Positions 53,279 to 63,187 are shown, counted from the first letter of the stretch. The stretch is DNA of 64,000 nt from Mycolicibacterium iranicum (GCF_002101705.1 NZ_LQPC01000026.1:186001-250000), one strand, 5' to 3'. Numbers and translations: made by a program. Notes: generated by a model from the sequence alone, not told the origin.

Positions 53279-53905
53279 TCACGCGAGCAGGCTCGCGACC
53301 ACTCGCCTGCCGATGCGATGCACGTCCGACAGGACGAGGCCGACGTCAGCGGCCAGCTCAGGCACCGAGTCGATGCCGACGACCGCCCAGCGAAACCACG
53401 GGCCGATCGTGTTCGACGACTCCAGCCGCACCCAGCTGACGTCGATACCTTTTGTCTCCGAATCGAATTCAGCCAGGCAGCGGCCGCCCTGACGCAGCAG
53501 CTCGGCAGCCCGCTGCAAAATTCGACGGGGATCCCCACCGAGTCCGACGTTGCCATCGGCGAGCAGCACCGTCTGCCAGCGACCCATCGCCGGAAGTTCG
53601 GCGAACACATCGCGGCGCAGCGCGGGCGCCCCGCTGTTGCGCGCCAATTCGACCGCGGTCTCGGACAGGTCGACACCGAGTGCGGGAACCCCCCTGTTCA
53701 CCAGGTGAGCCACCAAACGTCCCGGCCCACAACCCAGGTCGATGGTCGGCCCGTCACACATGTCGACCAACGCTTCGTCGAATTCGGTGTCGGCACCGAT
53801 TCCCCCCAGCCAGCTGTTGACCGGCAGTCGGCTGACGCGTCCGTCGTCCCGCCGCACCCAACATCGCTCGCCGTCCAGCGCACGGTCGTACAACTTCCCG
53901 AACAT
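53279..53905 (-). CDS. SAM-dependent methyltransferase
   Basis: A 208-residue class I methyltransferase. TIDLGCGPGRLVAHLVNRGV near residue 55, GVDLSETAVELAR and LLADGNVGLGGDP are motifs I to IV. The substrate is unknown. The ATG at 53905 has GGGGAGG upstream and shares one base with the DUF2064 stop, so it is the third gene of a GT2-DUF2064-methyltransferase operon. Confidence 0.83.
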   Translation of the reverse strand: MFGKLYDRALDGERCWVRRDDGRVSRLPVNSWLGGIGADTEFDEALVDMCDGPTIDLGCGPGRLVAHLVNRGVPALGVDLSETAVELARNSGAPALRRDVFAELPAMGRWQTVLLADGNVGLGGDPRRILQRAAELLRQGGRCLAEFDSETKGIDVSWVRLESSNTIGPWFRWAVVGIDSVPELAADVGLVLSDVHRIGRRVVASLLA

Positions 53906-54579
53906 CAGTCCTCCCCTGTCGAAACATCGGCGGTGACATGCCAGAACCGGGATTGGGGCGCACAAGCCCGTCGAACCCCGCGGATGTCGGCGATCGTGTC
54001 CACGTCGGCGAGTTCGTCCAGGAGAGCCACCCGGCTGTGGGTGTGCCGCAACGCCTCAAGCGTTACAGCACCGGTGTCTGGTTCCGACATCGGCACGCTG
54101 CGCAGGCAGTCAGCCTGGGCTGCATCCCGTACACCGAGCACCCACCAGCCACCGTCGAGCGCCATGCCCAACGCAGCGTCGTGGTCGGAGAGCGCGTCTG
54201 CGCACCGGGTCAGCTGTTCGGTGTCGACCTGGGGAGTATCCATCCCGATCTGGACGATCGGGAGCCCACCCGTCGCCGCGGCGGCATCCAGATGCGCGTT
54301 GGCGAGCCGATCGGCGAAGCCGTCGCCACGCTGCGGCAGCACCGTGAAAGCATCCAGGCGCGAACGGATCTCGTCAGCACATGCGGCGGAATCGAGGTTG
54401 CCGGTCATCGCGACGACGCGCGCCGCAGCCGGTGTCCGCGCCACCACGTCGAGCGTGTCCAGCAACGCCGCCGCGGCGATTTCGGCGGCCTTGTCGTCAC
54501 CCAGGGTGGCGGCAAGGCGGGTCTTCGCGAGCCCGGGCACCGGGGCCTTGGCGACGACCAGCAGGCACACCTGCGTCAC
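53905..54579 (-). CDS. DUF2064 glycosyltransferase-like protein (Rv0540-like)
   Basis: A 224-residue protein of the TIGR04282/DUF2064 family, which has a nucleotidyltransferase-like GT-A fold. VVAKAPVPGLAKTRLAATLG near residue 10, PIVQIGMDTPQVDTEQL with its acidic motif near 105-118, and GGWWVLGVRD are diagnostic. The GTG at 54579 overlaps the upstream GT2 stop as GTGA. It probably supplies or transfers an activated sugar, inferred from fold and context. Confidence 0.83.
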   Translation of the reverse strand: MTQVCLLVVAKAPVPGLAKTRLAATLGDDKAAEIAAAALLDTLDVVARTPAAARVVAMTGNLDSAACADEIRSRLDAFTVLPQRGDGFADRLANAHLDAAAATGGLPIVQIGMDTPQVDTEQLTRCADALSDHDAALGMALDGGWWVLGVRDAAQADCLRSVPMSEPDTGAVTLEALRHTHSRVALLDELADVDTIADIRGVRRACAPQSRFWHVTADVSTGED

Positions 54580-55226
54580 GAGATCGCTCGCCAGAAGTCC
54601 CACGCGGCGATCGCACTGCCGCGCACCGAACCGCTGACCTTCGACGTTCCCCCGGTGCGGGGTCCATAGTCGACATCTCGCTCAGTGACCGACCAGCCGG
54701 CCTGTGCGGCCCGCACGAGAAGCTCCAGGGGGTAGCCGGAGCGCCGGTCCACCACACCGAGCGCAAGAAGTGCGTCGCGGCGGGCCACCCGCATCGGCGC
54801 GATGTCGTGGACCTGCAGACCGTGTCGCTGCCTGAGCCGCCAGGACACCGCGGCCGTCCCGAGCCGGGCATGCCATGGCCACTTCAGCCCAGGCGTCGGG
54901 CGGCGGCGCCCTATTGCCATGTCGGCGCCCGCCTCGACGTCAGCCACCAACGCGGGAAGGTCGCGCGGATCCAGTGAGCCGTCGCCGTCGAGGACGGCCA
55001 CGATGGGCGTCGTCGCGGCGACCACGCCGGCATGCACGGCCGCACCGTATCCGGGTGTCTTCTCGGCAACCACCGTCGCACCGTGACTGCGCGCGACCTC
55101 GGCGGTGCCGTCGGTGCTGTTGTTGTCAACCACCAAAGCCCTGTACCCGTGCGGAATTGCGGTAAGCACGCCAGGCAGCGAGGCGGCCTCGTCGAGGCAC
55201 GGAAGTACCACCGTCACGTCGGGCAT
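54576..55226 (-). CDS. Family 2 glycosyltransferase (Rv0539-like)
   Basis: A 216-residue GT-A enzyme like polyprenyl-phosphate sugar synthases. VTVVLPCLDEAASLPGVL, VVDNNSTDGTAEVARSHGAT and VAVLDGDGSLDPRDLPALVA (metal-binding acids) are present, and RRSGYPLELLVRAAQAGW resembles dolichol-phosphate mannose synthase. There are no C-terminal membrane helices. It leads a three-gene operon. Confidence 0.87.
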   Translation of the reverse strand: MPDVTVVLPCLDEAASLPGVLTAIPHGYRALVVDNNSTDGTAEVARSHGATVVAEKTPGYGAAVHAGVVAATTPIVAVLDGDGSLDPRDLPALVADVEAGADMAIGRRRPTPGLKWPWHARLGTAAVSWRLRQRHGLQVHDIAPMRVARRDALLALGVVDRRSGYPLELLVRAAQAGWSVTERDVDYGPRTGGTSKVSGSVRGSAIAAWDFWRAIS

Positions 55227-55327
55227 ACGACCACGCTAGGCGGGGTGGCCAGGCCAGATGTCAGGCAAGCCTGACAAAACGGTGACATCGACGCTGGTAG
55301 TGGGTTTGCCGCGCTAACCTCGATCCG

Positions 55328-56035
55328 GTGACCAGAGTCCTCATCGCCGATGACGACGACGTCGTTCGCGACGTCGTCCGTCGCTACCTGGAACGCGACG
55401 GGCTCGACGTGTCCACCGCACACGACGGCTCTGAGGCCCTACGGCTTCTGCGTTCCCAGCGCATCGACGTGGCCGTCCTCGATGTGATGATGCCGGGCCC
55501 CGACGGCATGGCTCTGTGCCGGAGCCTGCGCCAAGGTGGCGACTACTCGGTGCCGGTGATCCTGCTGACGGCCCTGGGCGAGGAGGATGATCGCATCGCA
55601 GGCCTGGAGGCGGGCGCCGACGACTACCTGACGAAACCGTTCAGCCCCCGCGAGCTGGCGCTGCGCGTCAAGTCGGTGCTGCGCCGATCGCCGGCCGCCA
55701 CCGGGGTGCTTCCCGTCGACATCACCTCCGGGGATCTGAAGATCGCGACGGCGTCGCGCTCGGTCACCGTCGGGGGCAAACCGGTCAGTCTCACCAATCG
55801 CGAGTTCGATCTCCTGCTCTTCTTCCTCACCCACGCCGACACCGTCTTCACTCGGGAAGACCTGCTCAAGCAGGTGTGGCACTGGGATTTCGGGGATCTG
55901 TCGACAGTGACGGTGCATGTGAAGCGGCTGCGCTCAAAGCTCGGTGATCGCCATCGCGTGCAAACCGTGTGGGGCCGGGGTTACATGTGGTCGGCCGAAG
56001 GTTCAGCGGCGGGGCTGCCGGATGCCGACGCCTGA
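55328..56035 (+). CDS. OmpR/PhoB-family response regulator
   Basis: A 235-residue two-component regulator. The receiver domain has the acidic pocket in LIADDDDVV, the phospho-acceptor Asp in VAVLDVMMPGPDG near residue 53, Thr in LLTALG, and Lys in YLTKPFSPREL. The C-terminal winged helix (SLTNREFDLLLFFL, then GDLSTVTVHVKRLRSKLGD) binds DNA. It starts with a GTG. The histidine kinase gene overlaps its last 14 bp. I do not recognise the target genes. Confidence 0.92.
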   Translation: MTRVLIADDDDVVRDVVRRYLERDGLDVSTAHDGSEALRLLRSQRIDVAVLDVMMPGPDGMALCRSLRQGGDYSVPVILLTALGEEDDRIAGLEAGADDYLTKPFSPRELALRVKSVLRRSPAATGVLPVDITSGDLKIATASRSVTVGGKPVSLTNREFDLLLFFLTHADTVFTREDLLKQVWHWDFGDLSTVTVHVKRLRSKLGDRHRVQTVWGRGYMWSAEGSAAGLPDADA

Positions 56036-57047
56036 CTTCTGGGAAATCGTCGGCTGGGCGCTGGCCTGCTCGGTACCCGTGGTGCTGGCCGGTGCAGCCG
56101 TGGTCCGGCTGGCCAGATCGTGGTCGCTCGCGGCGAGCATGGTCGCGCTGGTGCTGATTCCGGTACTGGCGACGCTGGCCGGAGTTCTGGGTGCGAGCGG
56201 ATTCATGATCACCCAGACGTTCGAGAAGACCGGCGTCGTGCTGGTGATCGTCTCGATCGTCGCCATCCCCGCAGCGGTCATGCTCGGCCGCTATCAAGCG
56301 CGACGCACGGTGTGGGAGGCCGAGATTCGCGACTCGGAGCGGGCCGCCGAGCAGTCGCGGCGCCAACTCGTCGCGTTCGTCAGCCACGATCTGCGGACCC
56401 CGCTGGCCGGGATCCGCGCGGTATCGGAGGCGATCGCCGACGGCGTCGTTCCTGACGAGGAAGTGCGCGTGCACGCCAAACACATCGAACACGAGTCGAT
56501 CCGGCTTTCGGAGATGGTGGACGACCTCTTCGAGATGTCGAAGATCAATGCCGGAGCGCTGACCCCGTCGTTCGACAAAGTGGCCCTCGACGAGGTCGTC
56601 GACGATGTGCTTGCCGCGCACCGGATCGCCGCCGAGCGTGCCGGAGTGCGGCTCGCGGCGAATCTGCCCGAGCAACCGGTGCGGGTGGTCGGCAGCGACC
56701 GCGCGCTGGTGCGGGTGCTGTCGAACCTGGTGGCCAACGCGATCGCCCATACGCCGACCGGTGGCAGCGTGGAGCTAGCGCTGGGCGCCGATGAGAACAG
56801 CGCCTGGGCCCGCGTCGACGACACCGGCGTCGGCATCGACGAGGCCGACCTACCGCGGGTGTTCGACGTCGCCTACCGCGGTTCCAACAGCCGTATCCCG
56901 CGGGCGGATTCGTCGCTGCCCAGCGGGTCAGGACTCGGGCTGGCCATCGCGGCCGGGCTGGTGCAGGCCCACCGTGGCACGCTGTCGGCGCACAACCTGC
57001 CGACGGGCGCGCGCTTCGAGGTTCGCCTGCCGCTGGCCGCCGACTGA
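56022..57047 (+). CDS. Sensor histidine kinase
   Basis: A 341-residue membrane kinase. Two or three N-terminal helices (about residues 8-85) are joined by short loops, so there is no large extracellular sensor. The H-box VAFVSHDLRTPLAGI near residue 120, N-box NLVANAIAHTP near 240, G1 DDTGVGI near 265 and G2 GSGLGLAIA near 305 are intact. It overlaps the response regulator gene and is its cognate partner. The signal is probably sensed within or close to the membrane. Confidence 0.9.
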   Translation: MPTPDFWEIVGWALACSVPVVLAGAAVVRLARSWSLAASMVALVLIPVLATLAGVLGASGFMITQTFEKTGVVLVIVSIVAIPAAVMLGRYQARRTVWEAEIRDSERAAEQSRRQLVAFVSHDLRTPLAGIRAVSEAIADGVVPDEEVRVHAKHIEHESIRLSEMVDDLFEMSKINAGALTPSFDKVALDEVVDDVLAAHRIAAERAGVRLAANLPEQPVRVVGSDRALVRVLSNLVANAIAHTPTGGSVELALGADENSAWARVDDTGVGIDEADLPRVFDVAYRGSNSRIPRADSSLPSGSGLGLAIAAGLVQAHRGTLSAHNLPTGARFEVRLPLAAD

Positions 57048-57051
57048 GTTT

Positions 57052-57115
57052 CCGCGGAATAGCATTCCTGGTCGTGATCTGGCTCGGAAGTACTGCCAGG
57101 AATGCTATTCCGTGG
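57052..57115. terminator. Long hairpin between convergent genes
   Basis: CCGCGGAATAGCATTCCTGG (57052-57071) pairs with CCAGGAATGCTATTCCGTGG (57096-57115), 19 of 20 bases matching, with a 24-nt loop. It lies between the histidine kinase and nitronate monooxygenase stops and shares the GCATTCC core with the hairpin after menB. It is a probable bidirectional terminator. Confidence 0.65.
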
Positions 57116-57119
57116 TGGG

Positions 57120-58250
57120 TCAGCCGGGCAGTGAGTTGCTCAGGCGCTCCGCGGCCGCCACGTAATCCTCGATGAACTCGCGCACCACCTCACGGGCAGG
57201 CTTGACCTTGTTCATCAGGCCGACACCCTGCCCGACGAAATACGTCGCCAGCGCCTGAGCGCCGTCGTGGCCCTGCGAGGCCAGCACGTCGATGCGGCGG
57301 ATCACCGGCTCGCACAGCATCGACTGCAGCGGCAGGCCCAGCGGCTGATGCCCGTGCTTGGCCGGCGCCCAGGCGTTCGTCCAGTCCGAGACCAGCTGCC
57401 GCGACGGCTTACCCGTGCGGCCGGCCGAACGCACAGTGTCGCGTGACGTCGCCGCCAGCATCTTGGCCACCGTGTGCGGTGCGGTCTCAGCCTCCTCGGT
57501 GGTCAGCCACACCGAGCCCGTCCACGCCCCCGCCGCGCCCATCGCGACCATGCCTGCCATCTGTCTGCCCGTCACGATGCCGCCCGCCGCGAGCACAGGC
57601 ACGGCCGAACCTGCCTGCTCGATGGCTTCGATCACCTCCGGTACCACGACCAGCGTGCTGACCTCCCCGCAGTGCCCACCGGCCTCGGTGCCCTGCGCGA
57701 CGATCAGGTCGACGCCTGCGGCCACCTGCTTCACAGCGTGCTCCTTGGCGCCGACCAGCGCCGCGACCGGGATGCCTCGCTCTTTGCCCGCCTCGATCAT
57801 GTAATCCGGTGGCACACCGAGGGCATTGGCGATGAGCTTGACCGGGTGCGTCAGAGCAACGTCGAGCAGATCGCGGCCGGTGTCCCCCGACAGCGACGAG
57901 CCGCCCAGACGGCGGTTCGGCTCGGGTTCGATGTCGTGGGCGCGCAGCAGGTCGTCGACGAGGTCGCGGTACTGCTGCGGGATGCGCTCGGCCAGATCCG
58001 AGGTCGAAAGCTTCTCCCCCTTGCCTTCGAACTTGGCGGGCACGATCAGGTCGACACCGTAAGGCTTGCCCGCGACGGCCTCGTCGATCCAGGCCAGCTC
58101 CTGGTCCAGCTGGGACGGCGAGTAGGCGGTCGCGCCGAGGACGCCGAATCCACCGGCGTTGGTGACCGCGGCCACCACGTCACGGCAGTGGCTGAACGCG
58201 AAGAGCGGGAAGTCGATGCCGAACTGTGTACACAGCGCTGTGGACGTCAT
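57120..58250 (-). CDS. Nitronate monooxygenase family flavoprotein
   Basis: A 376-residue 2-nitropropane-dioxygenase-like TIM-barrel FMN protein. PLFAFSHCRDVVAAVTNAGGFGVLGA near the N-terminus, the catalytic-loop region IVAQGTEAGGHCGEVSTLVV near 185 and VLAAGGIVTGRQMAGMVAMG near 225 are the family features. In mycobacteria some relatives serve acyl-CoA or enoyl reductase-like roles in lipid catabolism rather than nitronate oxidation. The exact substrate is not assigned. Confidence 0.87.
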   Translation of the reverse strand: MTSTALCTQFGIDFPLFAFSHCRDVVAAVTNAGGFGVLGATAYSPSQLDQELAWIDEAVAGKPYGVDLIVPAKFEGKGEKLSTSDLAERIPQQYRDLVDDLLRAHDIEPEPNRRLGGSSLSGDTGRDLLDVALTHPVKLIANALGVPPDYMIEAGKERGIPVAALVGAKEHAVKQVAAGVDLIVAQGTEAGGHCGEVSTLVVVPEVIEAIEQAGSAVPVLAAGGIVTGRQMAGMVAMGAAGAWTGSVWLTTEEAETAPHTVAKMLAATSRDTVRSAGRTGKPSRQLVSDWTNAWAPAKHGHQPLGLPLQSMLCEPVIRRIDVLASQGHDGAQALATYFVGQGVGLMNKVKPAREVVREFIEDYVAAAERLSNSLPG

Positions 58251-58275
58251 GCCTCACAGTATGGCTTGACGGGTG

Positions 58276-59322
58276 TCAAGAATTCTTGGGAACCCCACGT
58301 AGCGGCGCCGTCGCGAACTCACGCAGCCCATCGGCGGGCTTCACCGCAGCAGTGAAGCCCAGAACCTCCGCGGCCCTGGCCGGATCCGCCACGATGTGCC
58401 GGACGTCGCCGCTCCGGTACTGCCCGGTGACCTGCGGCGTGACGTCGCCACGGGTCTCACACAGCGACGAGGCGACATCGAGGATCGACACCGGCCTGCC
58501 CGAACACACGTTGAACGCCGAGAAGCCGTCCAGGCCCGCCTCGATCGACGCGACGTTGGCCGCGGCGATGTCGCCGACGTGGACGAAGTCACGCATCTGC
58601 CCGCCGTCTTCGAAAACCTTTGGCGCCTCTCCTTTTTCGAGAGAGGACCGGAAGATCGCGGCGACACCGGAGTAGGGCGTGTCGCGGGGCATTCCCGGCC
58701 CGTAGACGTTGTGATAGCGCAGCGCGACAACAGAACCGCCTGTCGACTCGGCCCAGGCCAGCGCGTAATGCTCCTGCGCGACCTTGCTGGCCGCGTACAG
58801 GCTGCGCGGCCTCAACGGCGCGTCCTCGCCGACGAGCGCCCAGTCCACGGATTCCCCGCCGATCGGGCATCGATGGTCGAACCGTCCGGCGTCCAGATCG
58901 GCGCGGGTGCGCGGCAGCGGCTCGACGTCGCCGTGTTCCGGACACACGAAGCGGCCTTGGCCGTACACCACCATCGACGACGCGAGGACCAACCGCCGGC
59001 AGCCCGCGGCGAACATCTCCGCGAGCAACACCGTCGTCCCGTAGTCGTTGTGCGATCCGTACGACGGTGCGTCGGCGGCGTTGACGCCGGCCCCCACCAC
59101 GGCCGCCTGGTGGCAGACCACGTCGACGCCTGCGAGTAACTCGGCGACGGCGGCGGCGTCACGGATGTCGACGCGGCGCACGTCGCCCGGCAGCACCGCG
59201 TCGTCACCGTGCGCGGCGGGAAGCATCACGTCCACGGCGACGACATCGTGCCCGGCGTCGGCGAGCTGCGCGCGAATCCGGGTCCCGATGAAACCGGCTG
59301 CGCCGGTGAGCAATACCCTCAT
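58276..59322 (-). CDS. galE3: NAD-dependent epimerase/dehydratase (GalE3-like, Rv0536)
   Basis: A 348-residue extended SDR. The N-terminal TGAAGFIGTRI (residues 6-16) binds NAD, SMVVYGQG surrounds the catalytic Ser, and YAASKVAQEHYAL holds Tyr and Lys. Its UDP-sugar specificity is not known, and the galE3 name follows the M. tuberculosis locus. I chose the ATG at 59322 because it overlaps the upstream phosphorylase stop as ATGA and gives the family start. Confidence 0.87.
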   Translation of the reverse strand: MRVLLTGAAGFIGTRIRAQLADAGHDVVAVDVMLPAAHGDDAVLPGDVRRVDIRDAAAVAELLAGVDVVCHQAAVVGAGVNAADAPSYGSHNDYGTTVLLAEMFAAGCRRLVLASSMVVYGQGRFVCPEHGDVEPLPRTRADLDAGRFDHRCPIGGESVDWALVGEDAPLRPRSLYAASKVAQEHYALAWAESTGGSVVALRYHNVYGPGMPRDTPYSGVAAIFRSSLEKGEAPKVFEDGGQMRDFVHVGDIAAANVASIEAGLDGFSAFNVCSGRPVSILDVASSLCETRGDVTPQVTGQYRSGDVRHIVADPARAAEVLGFTAAVKPADGLREFATAPLRGVPKNS

Positions 59323-60095
59323 GGCAGATCGAAGGGCAGCTGCACCCCGTCGTGCGGGAGACAGTGCGTGCACGTTCGTTCTGCGGTGACGTTCTCGACG
59401 GCCTCATGGACGAGCTGCTTGAACGGCACCAGGTTTCGCTCGAACTCGGCGAATACGTCGACCGCCTTGACACCCTGGCCGGACTCGACGCCGGCATCCA
59501 CATCGGTCACCAAAGCGATTGCCGCATAACACATCTCCAGCTCGCGAGCCAGCACAGACTCGGGATACCCGGTCATGTTGACCAATCGGAAACCCTGGGC
59601 GGCGAACCACTGGCTCTCCGCACGCGTCGAGAACCTGGGCCCCTGGATCACCACCATTGCGCCACCGTCGACGACGCCGGGCAGACCTGTGACCGCATCC
59701 CGCAGCGACGGGCAGTACGGGTCGGCGAACCCCACATGGATCCCGCCGGAGTCGAAGTAGGTGTCGGCGCGGCCCGTCGTGCGGTCCACCAGCTGATCGG
59801 GGACGACCATCGCGCCGGGACCCAACGCAGGGTCCAGGCTGCCGACCGCACACGGCCCGAAGATGCGCCGCACCCCGAGCGCGCGCAGCGCCCACATGTT
59901 CGCGCGGTATGGAACGGTGTGCGGCGAGAACTCGTGGTCGACACCATGGCGTGGGAGGAAGGCCACCTCGTGCTCGCCGACGGTGCCGACCGTGATCGCC
60001 GCACTGGGTGGGCCGTACGGGGTGTCGACGCTGACCGCGCGCGCATCAGGGCCGAAGAACGAGTAAAACCCGCTACCGCCGATGACGCCTAACAC
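59319..60095 (-). CDS. pnp: S-methyl-5'-thioadenosine phosphorylase (Rv0535-like)
   Basis: A 258-residue type II purine nucleoside phosphorylase-like enzyme that cleaves methylthioadenosine for purine and methionine salvage. LGVIGGSGFYSF at the N-terminus, FLPRHGVDHEFSPHTVPYRANMWAL (split here as family phosphate and sugar loops) and VNMTGYPESVLARELEMCYA near 175 identify the MTAP branch. A CTHC motif lies near the C-terminus. The start is a GTG. The symbol pnp is that used for Rv0535. Confidence 0.88.
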   Translation of the reverse strand: MLGVIGGSGFYSFFGPDARAVSVDTPYGPPSAAITVGTVGEHEVAFLPRHGVDHEFSPHTVPYRANMWALRALGVRRIFGPCAVGSLDPALGPGAMVVPDQLVDRTTGRADTYFDSGGIHVGFADPYCPSLRDAVTGLPGVVDGGAMVVIQGPRFSTRAESQWFAAQGFRLVNMTGYPESVLARELEMCYAAIALVTDVDAGVESGQGVKAVDVFAEFERNLVPFKQLVHEAVENVTAERTCTHCLPHDGVQLPFDLP

Positions 60096-60223
60096 TCGAG
60101 AGCTCCGGTGCGCATCCCACCATTGTGCGCATGGGAGAACAGACGACCCGTGACAGACGTGTGACGTTCGGTCGTTGACGCGCCCCAGCCGCCGCTCCGG
60201 TGGGCACGCTGGCGGGCGATTCT

Positions 60224-63187
60224 ATGCGGACTCCCTCGGCACGACACCAGACCTGCATCGCACTCCTCGTCGGCCTGACGGGTGTGATGACCGCGTTGCT
60301 GCTGCCGTTCGCGCCGGTGGTCGCAGAGACCACGACGCTGACGTGGCCCGCTCCCGGACGGCCCGCTGCCTCAAGCACCGCACTGATCGCGCCGGACCGG
60401 CCGAACACCCTGACCGCGTCGATTCCCTGCACCGCGTTGCGGGCGGCCGCTGCCCAGCCGGTTCCCCCGACTGTGCTGGCCACCGCGGCCGACGGCGCCG
60501 GGCTGGTGGTCACCGCATCGGCAGCCGGAGTGCGGGTGCGCCTCGACGACCACGACGAGCAGCTGTACCTTCCCGCCGAGCCGGCAAACTGCCAGGTCAG
60601 CATCCAGTCAGTGGCCGGCGGGATGTCAATCGTCGGGGCTGACGGCCGAACCTCCCATCTCGCCGGCGCACCGGTGCCGCAGGTCTACGGGTTCCATACC
60701 GATCTCACGACCGCGCAGGCCGCGGACCTGTCGGTGACCGTCACCGTCGGCGGGCCGTTCGCCACGACGCCGACGGCGCTCAAGAGCGTCCTCATCGCGG
60801 CGCAGCTGCTCGCGGCCGCCGCCGCGCTGCTCCTCCTGCACCGAGGACGCGGTCCGCCCGCGCGGCTGCGGCTACGCCCGCGCGGTGTGTGGTGGATCGA
60901 CGTCGCGGTGGTGACGACATTCCTCGGATGGGCTGTCATCGGACCGCTCGCGGTCGACGACGGCTGGGCGACCATGATCGCCCGCAACGTCGCCGCGACG
61001 GGCAACCCTGGCAATTACTACCGGTGGTGGGACGCCGCCGAGGTGCCCTTCGCCTTCAGTCAGCAGTTGCTCGCCCCGTTGACCGACATCAGCATCGCGC
61101 CGCTGTGGTTGCGACTGCCCGGCACCCTGGCCGCGGTGGCAACCTGGTTCGTGGTCAGCCGCGGCGTGCTCGGCGCGGCCGTGCCCGCGGTGGCGGCGAC
61201 GGTACGGGTACGCGCGCTGGCCGCGCTCTGTCTGCTCGTCGCGTGGTTGCCGTTCAATCTCGGTACGCGGCCGGAGTCCTATGTCGCACTCGGCGTAGCA
61301 GCCACCCTGGCGTTTGCCCTGCGTGCGCGTGACCCCGCCGATCTGAGCCGGCTGGCACTGGTCGCCGCGTTGACCGTCCCGATCAGCCCGACCGGTGTGC
61401 TCGTGGCCGCCCCCATGCTCGTCTTCGCACCCCGGCTCGCTGCAGCCGCCCGCAACGCCACGACACCCCCGGCGGTAACCGCCGGGCTGGTGGGTTGCGT
61501 TGCCGCCGTGGCATTTACGGTGATCTTCGGTGATCAGACCTGGGACGCTCTGGTCACCGCCACCGACTGGCACACCGCATTCGGTCCCGCCCTGCCGTGG
61601 TACGAGGAACCCAGCCGCTACGCACACCTGTTGCAGCCAGATCAACAGGGCAGCTTCGCCAAGCGCATGCCCGTGCTGGTCACCGGCGCGCTGCTGGCGG
61701 TCGTGGGTGCGCTGACGGTGCGGCGCCGGGACCGCGACGGGGTGGGGCCGGTCGCCGCGCAGCTGGCCTGCGTGGTCATCGTGGCTCTGCTGCTGCTCGC
61801 GGTGGCGCCGTCGAAGTGGTCCTATCACCTCGGCGCCCTCGCCGGCGTCTTCGCGCCGTTCCTGACGGTGACGATCCTGCTGCTCGTCCGGCGGGCGCGC
61901 ACCCCGGACCGATGGGTCGCGGTCGTGGGCGTGGCGGGGTCGGCGCTGCTGGCCGGAGCGGCCGCACTGGCGTTCGCCGGCCCCAACGCCTGGTGGCTGC
62001 CCGTTCTGTACGACCTCCCATGGACGACCGGTCCGATACGGCCCGCCGAGGTACCACTCGACAGTCCGCTGCTGTGGGCTGCCGCACTCGCAGGCGGTGG
62101 CGTCTCTGTGGTGCTGGCGGGACGGCTTCGCAGCATGGGCCGCGTGTCGGCGCTGGCACCCGCGGCGCTGACGCTGGTTGCGTTGAGTGCGTCGCTGATC
62201 ATGCTGGTCGGCACGTTCGCGACGGCGCCGATGCGCCGCGGCGTGGGGTCGCTGGCAATGATCAACGTGGACCGGCTCGCGGGCACCCGTGTGTGTGGGC
62301 TCGCCGACGACATCGAACTGTTGCCCGATGGTCCGGTGTTGACGTCGACCCAAGCCGAAGAACAGACCGCCGGTTTCACGCGACGGTCGGGCTACTTTCC
62401 CGGTGCGCCGCCACCGGATCCGCCGGGCCTGAACACCTCGGCCTTCCTGTGGGGTAGCCGGGCCGCCGGCGCGCAGACCACAGGCGAGATCACCACCCAA
62501 TGGTTCGATCTGCCCCCGTTGACACCCGATGCCGGTGTGGCACTGTCGGTTTCAGGCCGGGCCTCCGGTGCGAACGCACTGATTCTGGAGTTCGGCAAAG
62601 GCGATGGAGCAGACGTCGATGTGCTGGGGGCGAGTACCGTCGTCGACCGGCCCGCCGTCGACGAAGACCCCGCGCACCCGCTGTGGCGGTCACTGGGTGT
62701 CGACGCCGCCGAGGTGCCCGCGGGGGCCAACAGGGTGCGGGTGCGCGCAATCGACGGCCGCACCGACGAGGTGGGCTGGCTGGCATTCACCGGGCCGCGA
62801 TTGCGCTACGTCGTGCCGCTCAACGACTTCCTGGCCGACAACGGGCCGGTGCTGGTCAGCTGGCCGCAGTCGTTTCTGTTCCCCTGCGTCCGCGACATCC
62901 CCATGGTGTCGGGTGGCGTGGCCGAAACGCCGCGCGCCGTCATCGAATCGCCGCGGCCCTGGCTGACCGACGACCGCAACGCCGAGATCGGCGGGACCTT
63001 CGCCGGGCTCGTCGAGTTCGAACCGCTGAACGAGATTCCGAGCAGATTGGTGGGCCACCCCGAGCTCGACTGGGGCTCGGTCAGGATCCCCGGGGATACG
63101 GCTTCGCCAAATGCTTACGCACGCACCACAACCCGCAGGCAGGTGTGGGGTGTCGGCGCGCTGCGCGGCATCCGTCCCAGCGTCTAG
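60224..63187 (+). CDS. Emb-type arabinosyltransferase (orphan paralogue)
   Basis: A 987-residue GT53 protein related to EmbA/B/C, decaprenyl-phosphoryl-arabinose-dependent transferases of the cell envelope. An N-terminal helix and extracellular domain are followed by the GT-C core with the catalytic-loop signature [20 protein letters not shown] and [13 protein letters not shown] near residues 250-280, at least ten further helices, and a C-terminal extracellular carbohydrate-binding-type domain ([20 protein letters not shown]). It is about 100 residues shorter than typical Emb proteins. It stands alone between pnp and menA, far from any embCAB. A GTG at 60200 is an alternative start. Confidence 0.85.
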   Translation: MRTPSARHQTCIALLVGLTGVMTALLLPFAPVVAETTTLTWPAPGRPAASSTALIAPDRPNTLTASIPCTALRAAAAQPVPPTVLATAADGAGLVVTASAAGVRVRLDDHDEQLYLPAEPANCQVSIQSVAGGMSIVGADGRTSHLAGAPVPQVYGFHTDLTTAQAADLSVTVTVGGPFATTPTALKSVLIAAQLLAAAAALLLLHRGRGPPARLRLRPRGVWWIDVAVVTTFLGWAVIGPLAVDDGWATMIARNVAATGNPGNYYRWWDAAEVPFAFSQQLLAPLTDISIAPLWLRLPGTLAAVATWFVVSRGVLGAAVPAVAATVRVRALAALCLLVAWLPFNLGTRPESYVALGVAATLAFALRARDPADLSRLALVAALTVPISPTGVLVAAPMLVFAPRLAAAARNATTPPAVTAGLVGCVAAVAFTVIFGDQTWDALVTATDWHTAFGPALPWYEEPSRYAHLLQPDQQGSFAKRMPVLVTGALLAVVGALTVRRRDRDGVGPVAAQLACVVIVALLLLAVAPSKWSYHLGALAGVFAPFLTVTILLLVRRARTPDRWVAVVGVAGSALLAGAAALAFAGPNAWWLPVLYDLPWTTGPIRPAEVPLDSPLLWAAALAGGGVSVVLAGRLRSMGRVSALAPAALTLVALSASLIMLVGTFATAPMRRGVGSLAMINVDRLAGTRVCGLADDIELLPDGPVLTSTQAEEQTAGFTRRSGYFPGAPPPDPPGLNTSAFLWGSRAAGAQTTGEITTQWFDLPPLTPDAGVALSVSGRASGANALILEFGKGDGADVDVLGASTVVDRPAVDEDPAHPLWRSLGVDAAEVPAGANRVRVRAIDGRTDEVGWLAFTGPRLRYVVPLNDFLADNGPVLVSWPQSFLFPCVRDIPMVSGGVAETPRAVIESPRPWLTDDRNAEIGGTFAGLVEFEPLNEIPSRLVGHPELDWGSVRIPGDTASPNAYARTTTRRQVWGVGALRGIRPSV

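Noticed and set aside
52013..54637. 874-residue open frame on the plus strand
   Set aside because: It is an Arg/Ala/Gly-rich frame antisense to three real genes and in a shadow frame of the membrane protein; a GC-rich artefact.
60872..62500. 542-residue minus-strand frame opposite the Emb gene
   Set aside because: Low-complexity Arg/Gly/Gln composition with no domain; antisense shadow of the arabinosyltransferase gene.
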